Shown here piece by piece: positions 18,986 to 27,746 of a DNA stretch of 64,000 bases. The notes under the pieces are model-generated. The model was not told the DNA's origin. It worked only from the letters and a program-made list of their open reading frames with translations, and did no database searches. The first letter of the stretch is position 1. Each line of letters begins with the position of its first letter. This stretch comes from Chlamydia sp. 04-14 (lineage in GTDB: Bacteria > Chlamydiota > Chlamydiia > Chlamydiales > Chlamydiaceae): the NCBI RefSeq assembly GCF_036632095.1, contig NZ_JAPYKW010000001.1, positions 62,001 through 126,000 of the forward strand. The letters run 5' to 3'. A program made the translations under genes and the position numbers.

Positions 18986-20110
18986 ATGCTTGATTTCCTA
19001 TTAGCAATTTCTATCCTCACTCTCCTGTTTGCGACGGCACTCACACAAAAATCTGTTAAAACACAAGATGAAAATGATAAACAACACCGACAACATTGTC
19101 AGTCAAATACCCCTATTCTTTTAGCCTCTGTATTACTCAGTTTATATGGAATTTTGGGAATCACTATTTACTCTAAATATACATTCTCAACCAAAAGCTT
19201 ATCTCTTACCTTTTGGGTAATTTATATTCTTGCAGCCCCATTGGCTTACGGTTTCCTTCCTTATTGCATAAAACTCCATAGAGGAATTGGCTCCTCACTG
19301 TGTTTCATCTCTTCTCTATTTCAAGCATTTTTTCTCCCCTTCCAACGCTCCATCAATAACATTGATGACGATCCTAAAATTCATAGTTCAGAAATGGAGA
19401 ATCAACTGTCTGAAGCTGTATCATCTTTTGATAAATTGATCGTTCGAGAAATTATGATTCCTAAAGTAGATATCTTTGCTATTCAAGAAGATACGCCTAT
19501 CCGCAATGCATTTCCAGCTATCGTAGAAGAAGGCTATAGCCGGATTCCTCTATATAAGAAAAATATCGATAATATTACTGGCGTACTTCTGGTAAAAGAT
19601 TTGTTGGCCATGTATCCTAAATCTATAGACTCCTCTCAACCTGTATCTTCAGTAGCTAAGCCTCCATTGTATGCTCCGGAAATTAAAAAAGCTTCTTCAC
19701 TACTTCAGGAATTCCGTCAGAAACATCGTCACCTAGCAATCATAGTAAATGAATATGGTGTTACCGAAGGAATTGTCAGTATGGAAGATATCATTGAAGA
19801 AATCTTCGGTGAAATTGCTGACGAGTATGACGTTCAAGAAGATATTCCTTATAAAAAAGTTGGAAACTCTTGGATCGTAGATGGACGTATGAATATCTCT
19901 GATGCTGAGGAATATTTTAATCTAAAAATCCATCATGAGAACAGCTATGATACCTTAGGAGGACATGTATTTCATAAAGTGGGTGCTGTCCCACAAAAAG
20001 GTATGAAAATTCATCATGAAAACTTCGATATCGAAATTATCACTTGCTCAGAACGTAGTGTAGGCAAACTCAAAATCACCCCAAGAAAAAAGAAGATATC
20101 TCTTCCATAA
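18986..20110 (+). CDS. CNNM/TlyC-like protein with CBS pair
   Basis: A protein of 374 residues of the hemolysin/CNNM type. The N-terminal half has several hydrophobic spans (about 2-20, 48-68, 78-100, 110-125). It is followed by VREIMIPKVDIFAIQEDTPI and DLLAMYP, a CBS-domain pair containing IIVNEYGVTEGIVSMEDIIEEIFGE, then a CorC/HlyC C-terminal domain (WIVDGRMNISDAEEYF). Relatives act in magnesium or cobalt homeostasis; hemolytic naming is historical. It is co-directional with ybeY, one base apart. Confidence 0.85.
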   Translation: MLDFLLAISILTLLFATALTQKSVKTQDENDKQHRQHCQSNTPILLASVLLSLYGILGITIYSKYTFSTKSLSLTFWVIYILAAPLAYGFLPYCIKLHRGIGSSLCFISSLFQAFFLPFQRSINNIDDDPKIHSSEMENQLSEAVSSFDKLIVREIMIPKVDIFAIQEDTPIRNAFPAIVEEGYSRIPLYKKNIDNITGVLLVKDLLAMYPKSIDSSQPVSSVAKPPLYAPEIKKASSLLQEFRQKHRHLAIIVNEYGVTEGIVSMEDIIEEIFGEIADEYDVQEDIPYKKVGNSWIVDGRMNISDAEEYFNLKIHHENSYDTLGGHVFHKVGAVPQKGMKIHHENFDIEIITCSERSVGKLKITPRKKKISLP

Positions 20111-20225
20111 CTCCCTACAATATACAGAGAAATAAAAGAATAGAAAAATCTCTTTGCAAAAAACCTAAAGATTTACGAGAGTTAGGTCTTGAGAAATCAC
20201 CATAGGTTTGGGAGCATCATTGATA

Positions 20226-20576
20226 ATGAATAACATCCAAAAAGAAGAGCACGGAACCACTGCTGTCTTACATCTCCAAGGAAAACTTGACGGGATCTCT
20301 TCTCCGGAAGTACAAGAAAATATCTCACAATCCCTATCTTCAGGAATCAAAAATATCGTTCTTGATTGCACGAATTTAGACTATATGTCTAGTGCTGGCA
20401 TTCGTGTTCTTTTACAAAGCTACCACCAAGTAGGAAAACATTCCGGAAAAATTGTTCTTACCTGTGTCCCTAAAACAATAGAGCAAACTCTATACGTTAC
20501 CGGATTCCTCTCATATTTTAAAATGTTCAATAGCGTACAAGAAGCATTACAAGCATTAAGCAAAGACGAAGATTGA
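20226..20576 (+). CDS. rsbV: Anti-anti-sigma factor (STAS domain, RsbV-like)
   Basis: A STAS-domain protein of 116 residues from the ATG at 20226. It contains LDCTNLDYMSSAGIRVLLQ, where Ser55/Ser56 are the likely phosphorylation site for an RsbW-type kinase, and HSGKIVLTCVP. In the partner-switching model unphosphorylated RsbV binds the kinase and frees a sigma or other target. Chlamydia use such a module, and its upstream phosphatase and kinase genes are not in this window. In-frame TTG codons at 20208 and 20220 upstream are less likely starts. Confidence 0.85.
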   Translation: MNNIQKEEHGTTAVLHLQGKLDGISSPEVQENISQSLSSGIKNIVLDCTNLDYMSSAGIRVLLQSYHQVGKHSGKIVLTCVPKTIEQTLYVTGFLSYFKMFNSVQEALQALSKDED

Positions 20577-20636
20577 GAAAAACCTTTTTCTCGTATATGA
20601 TAATGCCTTCAGTTGATTCCAACCCGCTATGTTACT

Positions 20637-22499
20637 ATGCGCAGATCTGTTTGTTATGTTAATCCTTCCGTAGCTAGAGCTGGGCAAATATCCACGTGGA
20701 AATTTCTTTACTCTCTAGTTGACTATCTCCCTGAAGGAACAAAACTTAAATTTGACCTAGGGTGTCAAGGAAGACCAATAGATTGGGAAACTCCCTCTAT
20801 TGATCTAAAACAATCTCGCAATACTATCTATTTAGAAACACCTAAAGGGGATATTCTTACTGCTGTAATGATCCCCATCCCCAATAGCCCTGTTCATCAA
20901 TACGAATTTACCCTCCCCTATGAATTAGAAGCTGGTGAGACTCTTACCATTGTTCTCGGGCCTTCTCCAGAACATCCACAAACAGATGAAGCAGGAAACG
21001 GTGCTCAGCTATTTACTCAACGTAGAAAACCTTTCTATCTTTATGTAGATACCGAAGGCAAAGGAAACTATGATGAGCCCGATATCTTTACCATGGATAT
21101 TCGAGGTAATGTTCTTAAACATATCCAGATTTTTACACCTTCCTATGTTGTAAAGAATAAACGTTTCGATATCACTGTGCGATTTGAAGACGAGTTCAAT
21201 AACCTTACGAACTTCTCACCAGAAAATACACGTATTGAACTCTCCTATGAGCATCTAAGAGAAAACCTTAATTGGCAATTATTTATTCCTGAAACTGGAT
21301 TCGTTATTCTACCTAATCTCTACTTCAACGAACCTGGAATCTATAGAATTCAATTAAAAAATCTTTTAACGAACGAAATCTTCATTTCCGCACCTATAAA
21401 ATGTTTTCCAGATGCAGCTCCAAATCTTATGTGGGGCTTACTACACGGAGAATCAGAACGTGTAGATTCTGAAGAGAATATAGAGGCATGTTTACGACAT
21501 TTTAGGGATGATTGTGCTTTAAACTTTTATGCCTCATCATCTTTCGATAATCAGGAAGGTTTAACGCCTGATCTTTGGAAAATGATCAACCAAACTATAG
21601 GAGATTTTAATGAAGAAGATCGTTTTATCTCCTTATCCGGTATACAATATTTTGGAGAACCTGGAGAAGAAGGTCTTCGCCAAATTCTCTATATAAAAGA
21701 AAATAAATCTTGTTCGAAACATAAAGACTGTAAGATTGCTTCTTTATCAAAACTCTATAAAAGCGCTTCAGCTCACGAGGTCATTTCGATACCGTGTTTC
21801 ACAGCATCAAAACGTTATGGTTTTAACTTCAATAATTTCCATCCAGAATTTGAACGCGTTGCGGAAATTTATAATTCCTGGGGATGTTCAGAACGAACAG
21901 AAAAAGAAGGAAATATTTTCCCCATTAAAGGATCAGATTCTGAAGTTGAATCAGGGACATTAATAGAAGCATTAAAACGTAATCTACGTTTTGGTTTTGT
22001 TGCAGGTGGTCTCGATGATCGGGGTATCTATAGCAAATTTTTCGATGCTAACCAACAACAATACACTCCAGGGCTCACTGCCATTGTATGTAATAAATAC
22101 AATCGAGAATCTCTTGTAGAAGCTTTATATCAGCGTCACTGCTATGCAACTACAGGACCAAGAATTATTGTTAGCTTTAACATTACCTCGGCTCCTATGG
22201 GTTCTGAGTTGTCAACAACTACAAAACCCGGCCTTGCTGTAAATCGTCATATCTCAGGATATGTTGCAGGAACAGCTCAACTAAAAACTGTTGAGATTAT
22301 CCGTAACGGGAAAGTGATAAAAACGTTCTATCCTGATAGTAACAATCTAGATTACGAATATGATGATATGGAACCTCTATCTAAAGTAACTCTTAAAGAT
22401 CCTAAAGGAAAAATTCCTTTTGTGTTCTACTATCTCCGAGTAACTCAAATAGATCAATCTATGGCATGGAGTTCTCCTATCTGGGTGGATCTTCATTAA
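20637..22499 (+). CDS. DUF3604/PHP-like protein of unknown function
   Basis: A protein of 620 residues from the ATG at 20637; an in-frame TTG lies 24 bases earlier. The first 250 residues are beta-rich. The second half has LMWGLLHGESERVDSEENIEA, then RFGFVAGGLDDRG and LVEALYQRHCYATTGPRIIV, which match the layout of DUF3604 proteins (a PHP-like fold). In that family the first motif is usually GDLHVHT; here LHGES replaces it and the later TDH is not apparent, so the metal site looks altered. There is no signal peptide. The substrate is unknown. Confidence 0.7.
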   Translation: MRRSVCYVNPSVARAGQISTWKFLYSLVDYLPEGTKLKFDLGCQGRPIDWETPSIDLKQSRNTIYLETPKGDILTAVMIPIPNSPVHQYEFTLPYELEAGETLTIVLGPSPEHPQTDEAGNGAQLFTQRRKPFYLYVDTEGKGNYDEPDIFTMDIRGNVLKHIQIFTPSYVVKNKRFDITVRFEDEFNNLTNFSPENTRIELSYEHLRENLNWQLFIPETGFVILPNLYFNEPGIYRIQLKNLLTNEIFISAPIKCFPDAAPNLMWGLLHGESERVDSEENIEACLRHFRDDCALNFYASSSFDNQEGLTPDLWKMINQTIGDFNEEDRFISLSGIQYFGEPGEEGLRQILYIKENKSCSKHKDCKIASLSKLYKSASAHEVISIPCFTASKRYGFNFNNFHPEFERVAEIYNSWGCSERTEKEGNIFPIKGSDSEVESGTLIEALKRNLRFGFVAGGLDDRGIYSKFFDANQQQYTPGLTAIVCNKYNRESLVEALYQRHCYATTGPRIIVSFNITSAPMGSELSTTTKPGLAVNRHISGYVAGTAQLKTVEIIRNGKVIKTFYPDSNNLDYEYDDMEPLSKVTLKDPKGKIPFVFYYLRVTQIDQSMAWSSPIWVDLH

Positions 22500-22508
22500 T
22501 ACTACCGA

Positions 22509-22748
22509 TTGAAGGCTGATCGCTTTATGATGACTTTTTTTCTTCTTATTTGCTGTGCCACAGCACTACTGGGAGTGGGTATTGTCATTTTACTTATAGG
22601 CTCTTATCTCTTAGGTAGACCTCTATCTAAAGGATGTGGAAAATCGGACTGTTGCCATAAAAAAGCATGCGATAAACAAACTCGATCTGATTCTACAACT
22701 AAGGCGCCACCTTATGACGACGACACCCATCCCCCGCATTCTGCCTAA
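22509..22748 (+). CDS. Small single-span membrane protein with Cys-rich tail
   Basis: A 79-residue protein beginning at a TTG (22509). A hydrophobic span at about 9-36 (MTFFLLICCATALLGVGIVI and on) leads to a tail with GCGKSDCCHKKAC. Four Cys and one His lie close together, like small FeoB-associated or zinc-binding tails. The remaining tail is hydrophilic and acidic. It overlaps the start of the mqnE gene by 35 bases in another frame, so it belongs to the same transcript. The function is not known to me. Confidence 0.55.
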   Translation: MKADRFMMTFFLLICCATALLGVGIVILLIGSYLLGRPLSKGCGKSDCCHKKACDKQTRSDSTTKAPPYDDDTHPPHSA

Positions 22749-23829
22749 GAACTCTTGGTTGAAGCATCTATTCGATAATTATATAGAAGGAACACGTCTT
22801 TCTACAGAAGATGCCTTACGCTTGCTTCTCCTCGAAGATGAAGATGACCAGCGTGCCTTATGGGCATTTGCAAATATGGTACGTCAAAAATATGTTGGAG
22901 ATGTCGTTTACTACTCCTCAACGTTCTATTTATATCCTACAAATTTCTGTGAATTCAACTGTACTTTCTGCGCTTTTTATGCAAAACCAGGAGATCCTAA
23001 AGGCTGGTTTTATACACCAAATCAGCTAATAGCAAAAATCCGCGCCCTAGATGTTCCCATTACAGAAACACATATCGTTTCTGGATGCTTCCCAGATTGT
23101 AATTTAGACTATTATACTGAACTATTCAGCAAGATTAAGGAAAACTTCCCCCATATCCATATCAAAGCACTAACAGGTATCGAATATGCCTATCTCGCCA
23201 ATCTACATAACATTCCCGTTGTAGAGGTTTTAAAAATCCTTAAGAATGCTGGATTGGATTCTATTCCTGGAGGGGGATTCGATATTCTTGTTGATGAAAT
23301 ACGGCAAATACTAGCTCCAGGACGTTTATCCTCTCAAGATTTCTTAGAAATTCATAAAGAGGCGCATAATCTCGGAATACCTAGTAACAGTACTATGTTA
23401 TGTTACCATAGAGAACGTCCTGAAGATATTGTCACACACATGAATAAATTGCGAAGCCTTCAAGACGATACTTTAGGATTTAAGAACTTTGTATTGTTAA
23501 AGTTTGCAACAGAAAATAATCCTTTAGGGAAAAGATTACGAAAATTAGGCAGTTCCCATAATATCACGCCAGCATCTATCATTGCTGTAGCAAGATTATT
23601 TTTGGATAATTTTAGAAATATAAAAGCCTTGTGGAATTACTTGGGAATCGAGCAAGCTCTACATTTGCTATCCTGTGGAGCCAATGATTTCTCGTCCACA
23701 CACATCGGAGAAAAGGTTTTTCAGATGGCCTCTTCGAATCAAAATATAAAAATGGATATTGAGGGAATGGCAAGCCTCATCAAAAAACAAGGACGCATAC
23801 CATGTCTGACAAATTCGAGAGACGTATAA
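22714..23829 (+). CDS. mqnE: Radical SAM aminodeoxyfutalosine synthase
   Basis: A 371-residue radical SAM enzyme, start ATG at 22714. The cluster motif CEFNCTFCAF (CxxxCxxC) binds the 4Fe-4S cluster. Downstream are AKPGDPKGWFYTP, HIVSGCFPD and GGGFDILVDEIR, as in the MqnE/MqnC/CofH group. The likely reaction adds a carboxyvinyl benzoate to SAM-derived adenosine, giving aminodeoxyfutalosine in the futalosine route to menaquinone. MqnE rather than MqnC is inferred from the direct neighbour mqnA. The coding region overlaps mqnA by 28 bases, so translation is coupled. Confidence 0.78.
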   Translation: MTTTPIPRILPKNSWLKHLFDNYIEGTRLSTEDALRLLLLEDEDDQRALWAFANMVRQKYVGDVVYYSSTFYLYPTNFCEFNCTFCAFYAKPGDPKGWFYTPNQLIAKIRALDVPITETHIVSGCFPDCNLDYYTELFSKIKENFPHIHIKALTGIEYAYLANLHNIPVVEVLKILKNAGLDSIPGGGFDILVDEIRQILAPGRLSSQDFLEIHKEAHNLGIPSNSTMLCYHRERPEDIVTHMNKLRSLQDDTLGFKNFVLLKFATENNPLGKRLRKLGSSHNITPASIIAVARLFLDNFRNIKALWNYLGIEQALHLLSCGANDFSSTHIGEKVFQMASSNQNIKMDIEGMASLIKKQGRIPCLTNSRDV

Positions 23830-24584
23830 CTTTAGGTTGTGTAAGCTATATCAACGCTTTTCCTTTTTCTTTAGAACTTGCCAAATGTGAGGATATCCTT
23901 CTTCATACAGCACCTCCAGCAGATCTACTTAGGAAACTCCTTGACGGTAGTTTACAATTTGCTCTTACCTCTGCAGTAGGATTGCTAACCCATCCCTTAG
24001 GAAAGCTTCCAGGATTTGGCATAGCTGCTTATAAGAAAATTCTTAGTGTAAATCTCTATGCTGCATCGACATTTTTCACCTCAGAAAAACTCCGTATTGC
24101 AGCAACAAAAGAAAGCCGCTCTTCTGTAATGTTACTGAATATTCTTTGTCGTCATTTGTGGAACACTCCTCTCCCAGAGATTATTCAGCTCTCTTCCGAG
24201 GAAGTGATCGAGAAAGCTGAAGAGTATGATGGCTTATTATTAATTGGCGATAAAGCTCTACACCATCCTTACATCCCAGGATTTGCAACTTATGATCTTG
24301 CTCAAGGATGGTATGAACTTACCCAGTTACCTTTTGTTTTTGCTGTCGTTCTTTCTAATAACCCTCAGGGAAGCGATATTATACAAGCAGCATTAGAAAG
24401 CTCATTGAGCTATTTTGAATCTCATCCAGAAACAGCTATAGCAAAAGCTATAGAACGCACCCAGTTACCAAAAGCTCTTATTAAAGAGTATTACTCTCTC
24501 TGTCGTTATCGTCTAAGAGAAGAAGACTATGAAGGCTTAGAAAGATTCCGAGAATATCATGCAACCATCTATCAACAAGCCTAA
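23802..24584 (+). CDS. mqnA: Chorismate dehydratase MqnA-like protein
   Basis: A 260-residue protein of the MqnA/MqnD periplasmic-binding-like fold. It begins ITLGCVSYINAFPFSLEL, the MqnA signature, with GLLLIGDKALHH and ELTQLPFVFAVVLS further on. MqnA dehydrates chorismate to 3-[(1-carboxyvinyl)oxy]benzoate, the substrate for the preceding radical SAM enzyme. It is cytosolic and has no signal peptide. It overlaps mqnE by 28 bases and menG by 26 bases, so the three are a tight translational unit. MqnD is the alternative; the position next to mqnE favours MqnA. Confidence 0.85.
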   Translation: MSDKFERRITLGCVSYINAFPFSLELAKCEDILLHTAPPADLLRKLLDGSLQFALTSAVGLLTHPLGKLPGFGIAAYKKILSVNLYAASTFFTSEKLRIAATKESRSSVMLLNILCRHLWNTPLPEIIQLSSEEVIEKAEEYDGLLLIGDKALHHPYIPGFATYDLAQGWYELTQLPFVFAVVLSNNPQGSDIIQAALESSLSYFESHPETAIAKAIERTQLPKALIKEYYSLCRYRLREEDYEGLERFREYHATIYQQA

Positions 24585-25251
24585 TCTTCAGGAGATGTTT
24601 GACTCTTTGGCGCCTAAATATGATAGGATCAATTCTATCCTATCTTTAGGGATGCATCATTTATGGAATCGTAAGTTTTCAAAAATGTTAGGAAGGTCAG
24701 AACGTATTTTAGATCTTTGTTCAGGTACGGGGAAAGTTGCCTATAGATATATTCGTGATTATCCAGGATCAAAAGCAACACTAGTAGATTTCTCATCGAA
24801 TATGCTCTCGAAAGCAAAACAACGCTACCCTAATGCTCCTTTTACCTTTATAGAAGGAGATATTATCCAATTGCCTATCGATCAAGAATCACAGACGTTA
24901 GCAGCAATGGCCTATGGATTACGAAACCTTCCTGATTCTAAAAATGCTCTTCATGAAATCTATCGTATTTTAAAACAAGACGGATCCCTAGGAATTTTAG
25001 AGCTCACCTCACCTTCTAATAAACATCCTATGTATCTAGCACATCAGTTATACTTAAAATTTTTAGTTCCCCGGATAGGAAGGTTATGTTCTAAAAATAA
25101 ACAAGCCTATCAATACTTAGCTGAAAGCATTAAGAATCTTCCTAGTGATCATTACCTAGAACAAATCTTCAAAGATACGAAATTCCAAATAAGTAAAAAA
25201 AGAAAACTTGCCTTTGGAGCAGCTACTATTTGGATATTACAAAAGATCTAA
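24559..25251 (+). CDS. menG: Demethylmenaquinone methyltransferase
   Basis: A class I SAM methyltransferase of the UbiE/MenG family, 230 residues. It has MFDSLAPKYDRINSILSLGMHHLW, ILDLCSGTGKVAYRY (the SAM loop), AMAYGLRNLPDSKNAL and GSLGILELTSP. It performs the last step of menaquinone synthesis. The gene overlaps mqnA by 26 bases, consistent with one operon mqnE-mqnA-menG. It ends three bases before the stop of the leftward UPF0158 gene. Confidence 0.92.
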   Translation: MQPSINKPNLQEMFDSLAPKYDRINSILSLGMHHLWNRKFSKMLGRSERILDLCSGTGKVAYRYIRDYPGSKATLVDFSSNMLSKAKQRYPNAPFTFIEGDIIQLPIDQESQTLAAMAYGLRNLPDSKNALHEIYRILKQDGSLGILELTSPSNKHPMYLAHQLYLKFLVPRIGRLCSKNKQAYQYLAESIKNLPSDHYLEQIFKDTKFQISKKRKLAFGAATIWILQKI

Positions 25252-25254
25252 AGC

Positions 25255-26247
25255 CTATGAAGATTTCTTACGACCGCGCTTAGCAGGAGCCTTACTCTTA
25301 GATGCAGGCTTTTCATCATCATCACTATCGTCATCGTCTCCAAAGAAATCTCCCGTAGATAGTGAATCATAACCTAATTTTGCGGACAGCTCTTTCAATG
25401 AAGCGAATCTTTCAGAAAGATTAGCAAGATTTAATTGATCTTCAACACGGCCTGATCCACGCAGATGTGCAAGGAACTCTTCTTCTGTATCAAATTTCTC
25501 AGAAAATGTGATTGAAGATGCTGAAGTAATTTCCGGAAGGAAAAGAAAACGTCGAGCAACCGCGGGTACCTTAGTGTAAATATCACTGGATATTGTAGTC
25601 TCAGATTCTACTTTTGCTGATTGCTTCGGAGGACGGCCTCGTTTAGGACGAGGATTTAGAGCTTCGTTAGAATAATAAACTTTAGCCTTATTCACGAGCA
25701 ACTGACGTGCTTGTGATAACTCTTTTGATACTTTGGTATCGAAAAGATGGATTTTAAACTGCTCTAAAATATGCTTCGTAAAGTCTAAATCTTCTTCAAA
25801 GACGAAATGAAATTTATTATTACGCAACCACTCAATAATACGTATACGAGAACGTTCTACATAAAATTGTTGCCACTTCTCTAATTCAGATTCATGATCA
25901 TAGATAAATTCTAAAAATTGCTCCCGAGCATTTTTAGACTGTAAAATTTCAAGAAACTTTTCTTTTGTATCAATATCATAAATTTTTTCATTGATAAACG
26001 TCTCCATGATCTTCTTAACTTCATAGAACGTCAATTTAGGAATTAAACAATAACGTTCCGCATTTACCTCTAATTCTTCATAGATCTTATCCAAGTCTTC
26101 TTGATCTTTATCTAAATCAATATAGAGGATAAACCCCTCAACACGATCTAAATAAAAATCTCTCTCGTCATCAGACTTAGAGAAGGCATCCATAAGACGT
26201 AGGGCACGTAATAAAAGAGGATTTTGTGGTACAGGATACGTAGTCAT
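25255..26247 (-). CDS. UPF0158 family protein with AT-hook
   Basis: A 330-residue protein whose N-terminal half (about 1-170, with DRVEGFILYIDLDKDQED) matches the UPF0158 family, unknown in function. Beyond it PRPKRGRPPK (199-208) is a clear AT-hook core, KRGRP, and the extreme C-terminus has a second basic patch, AKRGRKKSS. A run DDDDSDDDE near 304-312 precedes it. The AT-hook suggests minor-groove DNA binding. The gene is convergent with menG, with three bases between stops and no obvious terminator between. Confidence 0.82.
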   Translation of the reverse strand: MTTYPVPQNPLLLRALRLMDAFSKSDDERDFYLDRVEGFILYIDLDKDQEDLDKIYEELEVNAERYCLIPKLTFYEVKKIMETFINEKIYDIDTKEKFLEILQSKNAREQFLEFIYDHESELEKWQQFYVERSRIRIIEWLRNNKFHFVFEEDLDFTKHILEQFKIHLFDTKVSKELSQARQLLVNKAKVYYSNEALNPRPKRGRPPKQSAKVESETTISSDIYTKVPAVARRFLFLPEITSASSITFSEKFDTEEEFLAHLRGSGRVEDQLNLANLSERFASLKELSAKLGYDSLSTGDFFGDDDDSDDDEKPASKSKAPAKRGRKKSS

Positions 26248-26397
26248 AAATCAAGATTATAAAAGAATTGGAGTTAGAGGGCAAGAGATCTATCCTTAAG
26301 AAATAAATTCACAATATAGAATTGCGGATAGATATTCGTTCCCCCAACTATTTTTGAATCCATTTCTACTTAGATTCAATATAAAAATTTGAAAACT

Positions 26398-27180
26398 CTA
26401 GCGAACAATTTCTCTATTTACGGGACCTTCAAGATACACTCGATCACCATCTAAAGAAACTTTGATCAAAATCTTACTCCATGTCCGGATACGGATTTGA
26501 GTATTTGATAAATTGCAGCGTTTAGCTGCAACAAGAGCTGCTGCTGTAGCTCCAGTACCACAGGCTAAAGATTCTCTTTCTAATCCACGTTCATAAGTAC
26601 GTATCTGAAATTCTCTAGAACCTATAGCCTCAATGAAGTTTACGTTAGCTCCTTGAGGTGAGAAATCCTCATGGTAACGTAGAAAACTTCCCCAAAGATC
26701 TACAGGAATACAAGATACATCATCGACAAAAACGACAAGATGAGGTACTCCAGTATTGATACTGAAAATTTCTTTAGGAAGCTGTGAAATAGTATGTGAG
26801 AGATTGTGGCTGCGATATTTCCAATCTACAAGAGTCATATCTACAACAACACGATCCCAAGAGTAAAATTTTCCAAAATAGATTCCTGAATCAGTTTCTA
26901 TAGAAATGTCTTCTTTTTTCAATACTAAAGAAAGATGAGCTACAGCACAACGAAGACCGTTCCCACACATCGCAGGTCGAGAACCATCATCATTAAAAAT
27001 AATTAGCCTAGCATCAGCAATTGACGAAGGAAGGACAAGCAAAAATCCGTCTACTTGTTCCTCCTTACATAAAATAGAGATTGTTGTAATCTCAGGACAA
27101 GTTTCACTAAGAATAAAGCGATTTCCTGCCCCAGAGTATAAACAAGGTTTATAAATCGTTGAATGAGAAAAGGATGCCAT
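26398..27180 (-). CDS. dapF: Diaminopimelate epimerase
   Basis: DapF converts LL- to meso-diaminopimelate, the form used in chlamydial peptidoglycan precursors. The two catalytic cysteines are visible in AMCGNGLRC (Cys72) and ACGTGATAA (Cys207). Length is 260 residues, near normal, and the opening SGAGNRFIL replaces the family's GLGNDF. The start ATG at 27180 overlaps the 3' end of clpP by 32 bases, so the two are translated from one message. It uses the product of the DapL encoded at 3778-4974. Confidence 0.92.
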   Translation of the reverse strand: MASFSHSTIYKPCLYSGAGNRFILSETCPEITTISILCKEEQVDGFLLVLPSSIADARLIIFNDDGSRPAMCGNGLRCAVAHLSLVLKKEDISIETDSGIYFGKFYSWDRVVVDMTLVDWKYRSHNLSHTISQLPKEIFSINTGVPHLVVFVDDVSCIPVDLWGSFLRYHEDFSPQGANVNFIEAIGSREFQIRTYERGLERESLACGTGATAAALVAAKRCNLSNTQIRIRTWSKILIKVSLDGDRVYLEGPVNREIVR

Positions 27181-27727
27181 CTAATAAACCAAAATCCTTG
27201 GCTTCATCTGCTGTCATCCACATGTCCCTATCAATGGCCTTTTCAATGATTTCCCTAGGTTGTCCTGTGGCCTCTAAGTATACATCAACAATTCGCTTTT
27301 TTGTTTTTAAAATTTCACGAGCATGAATGTCTAAATCTGTAGCTTGTCCTGTAATTGGGCCTCCTATAGATGGCTGGTGAATCATAATACGCGAATGAGG
27401 AGTTGCAAAACGACGACCAGGAGCAGCACATAAACTTAATACGGATCCCATAGAAGCAGCTAAGCCTGTAACTACAGTAGTCACTGGAGAGGCCATCATT
27501 TTTATCTGATCCCAGACTGCAAATCCTGCATCTACAGATCCCCCAGGACTATTAATTACGAATACTATAGGCTGACCAGGATTGGTAAGTTCTAAATACC
27601 AAAGCTTTTTAATAGCATCTGCTGCGCTCTTATCTGTTACAGGTTCTGAAAAGAATACCCGACGGGCATCTAATATTTTTTTATCTATAACATCTCGTAA
27701 CTTATTAACTACTTCCCCATCAGGCAT
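27149..27727 (-). CDS. clpP: ATP-dependent Clp protease proteolytic subunit
   Basis: ClpP, 192 residues, is the serine peptidase core that works with ClpX or ClpC ATPases. The catalytic Ser is in GLAASMGS (Ser92), His in RIMIHQP (His117) and Asp in [12 protein letters not shown] (Asp168). [14 protein letters not shown] is the oligomer-contact segment. Chlamydia have two ClpP copies; this is one of them, probably the copy linked to glyA. It lies 19 bases after glyA and overlaps dapF by 32 bases. Confidence 0.94.
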   Translation of the reverse strand: MPDGEVVNKLRDVIDKKILDARRVFFSEPVTDKSAADAIKKLWYLELTNPGQPIVFVINSPGGSVDAGFAVWDQIKMMASPVTTVVTGLAASMGSVLSLCAAPGRRFATPHSRIMIHQPSIGGPITGQATDLDIHAREILKTKKRIVDVYLEATGQPREIIEKAIDRDMWMTADEAKDFGLLDGILFSFNDL

Positions 27728-27746
27728 AGAACAACATATCTCCTAA

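Noticed and set aside
18986..20110. TlyC-like gene as a hemolysin virulence factor
   Set aside because: The CNNM/CorC domain layout fits ion homeostasis better; the hemolysin name is historical.
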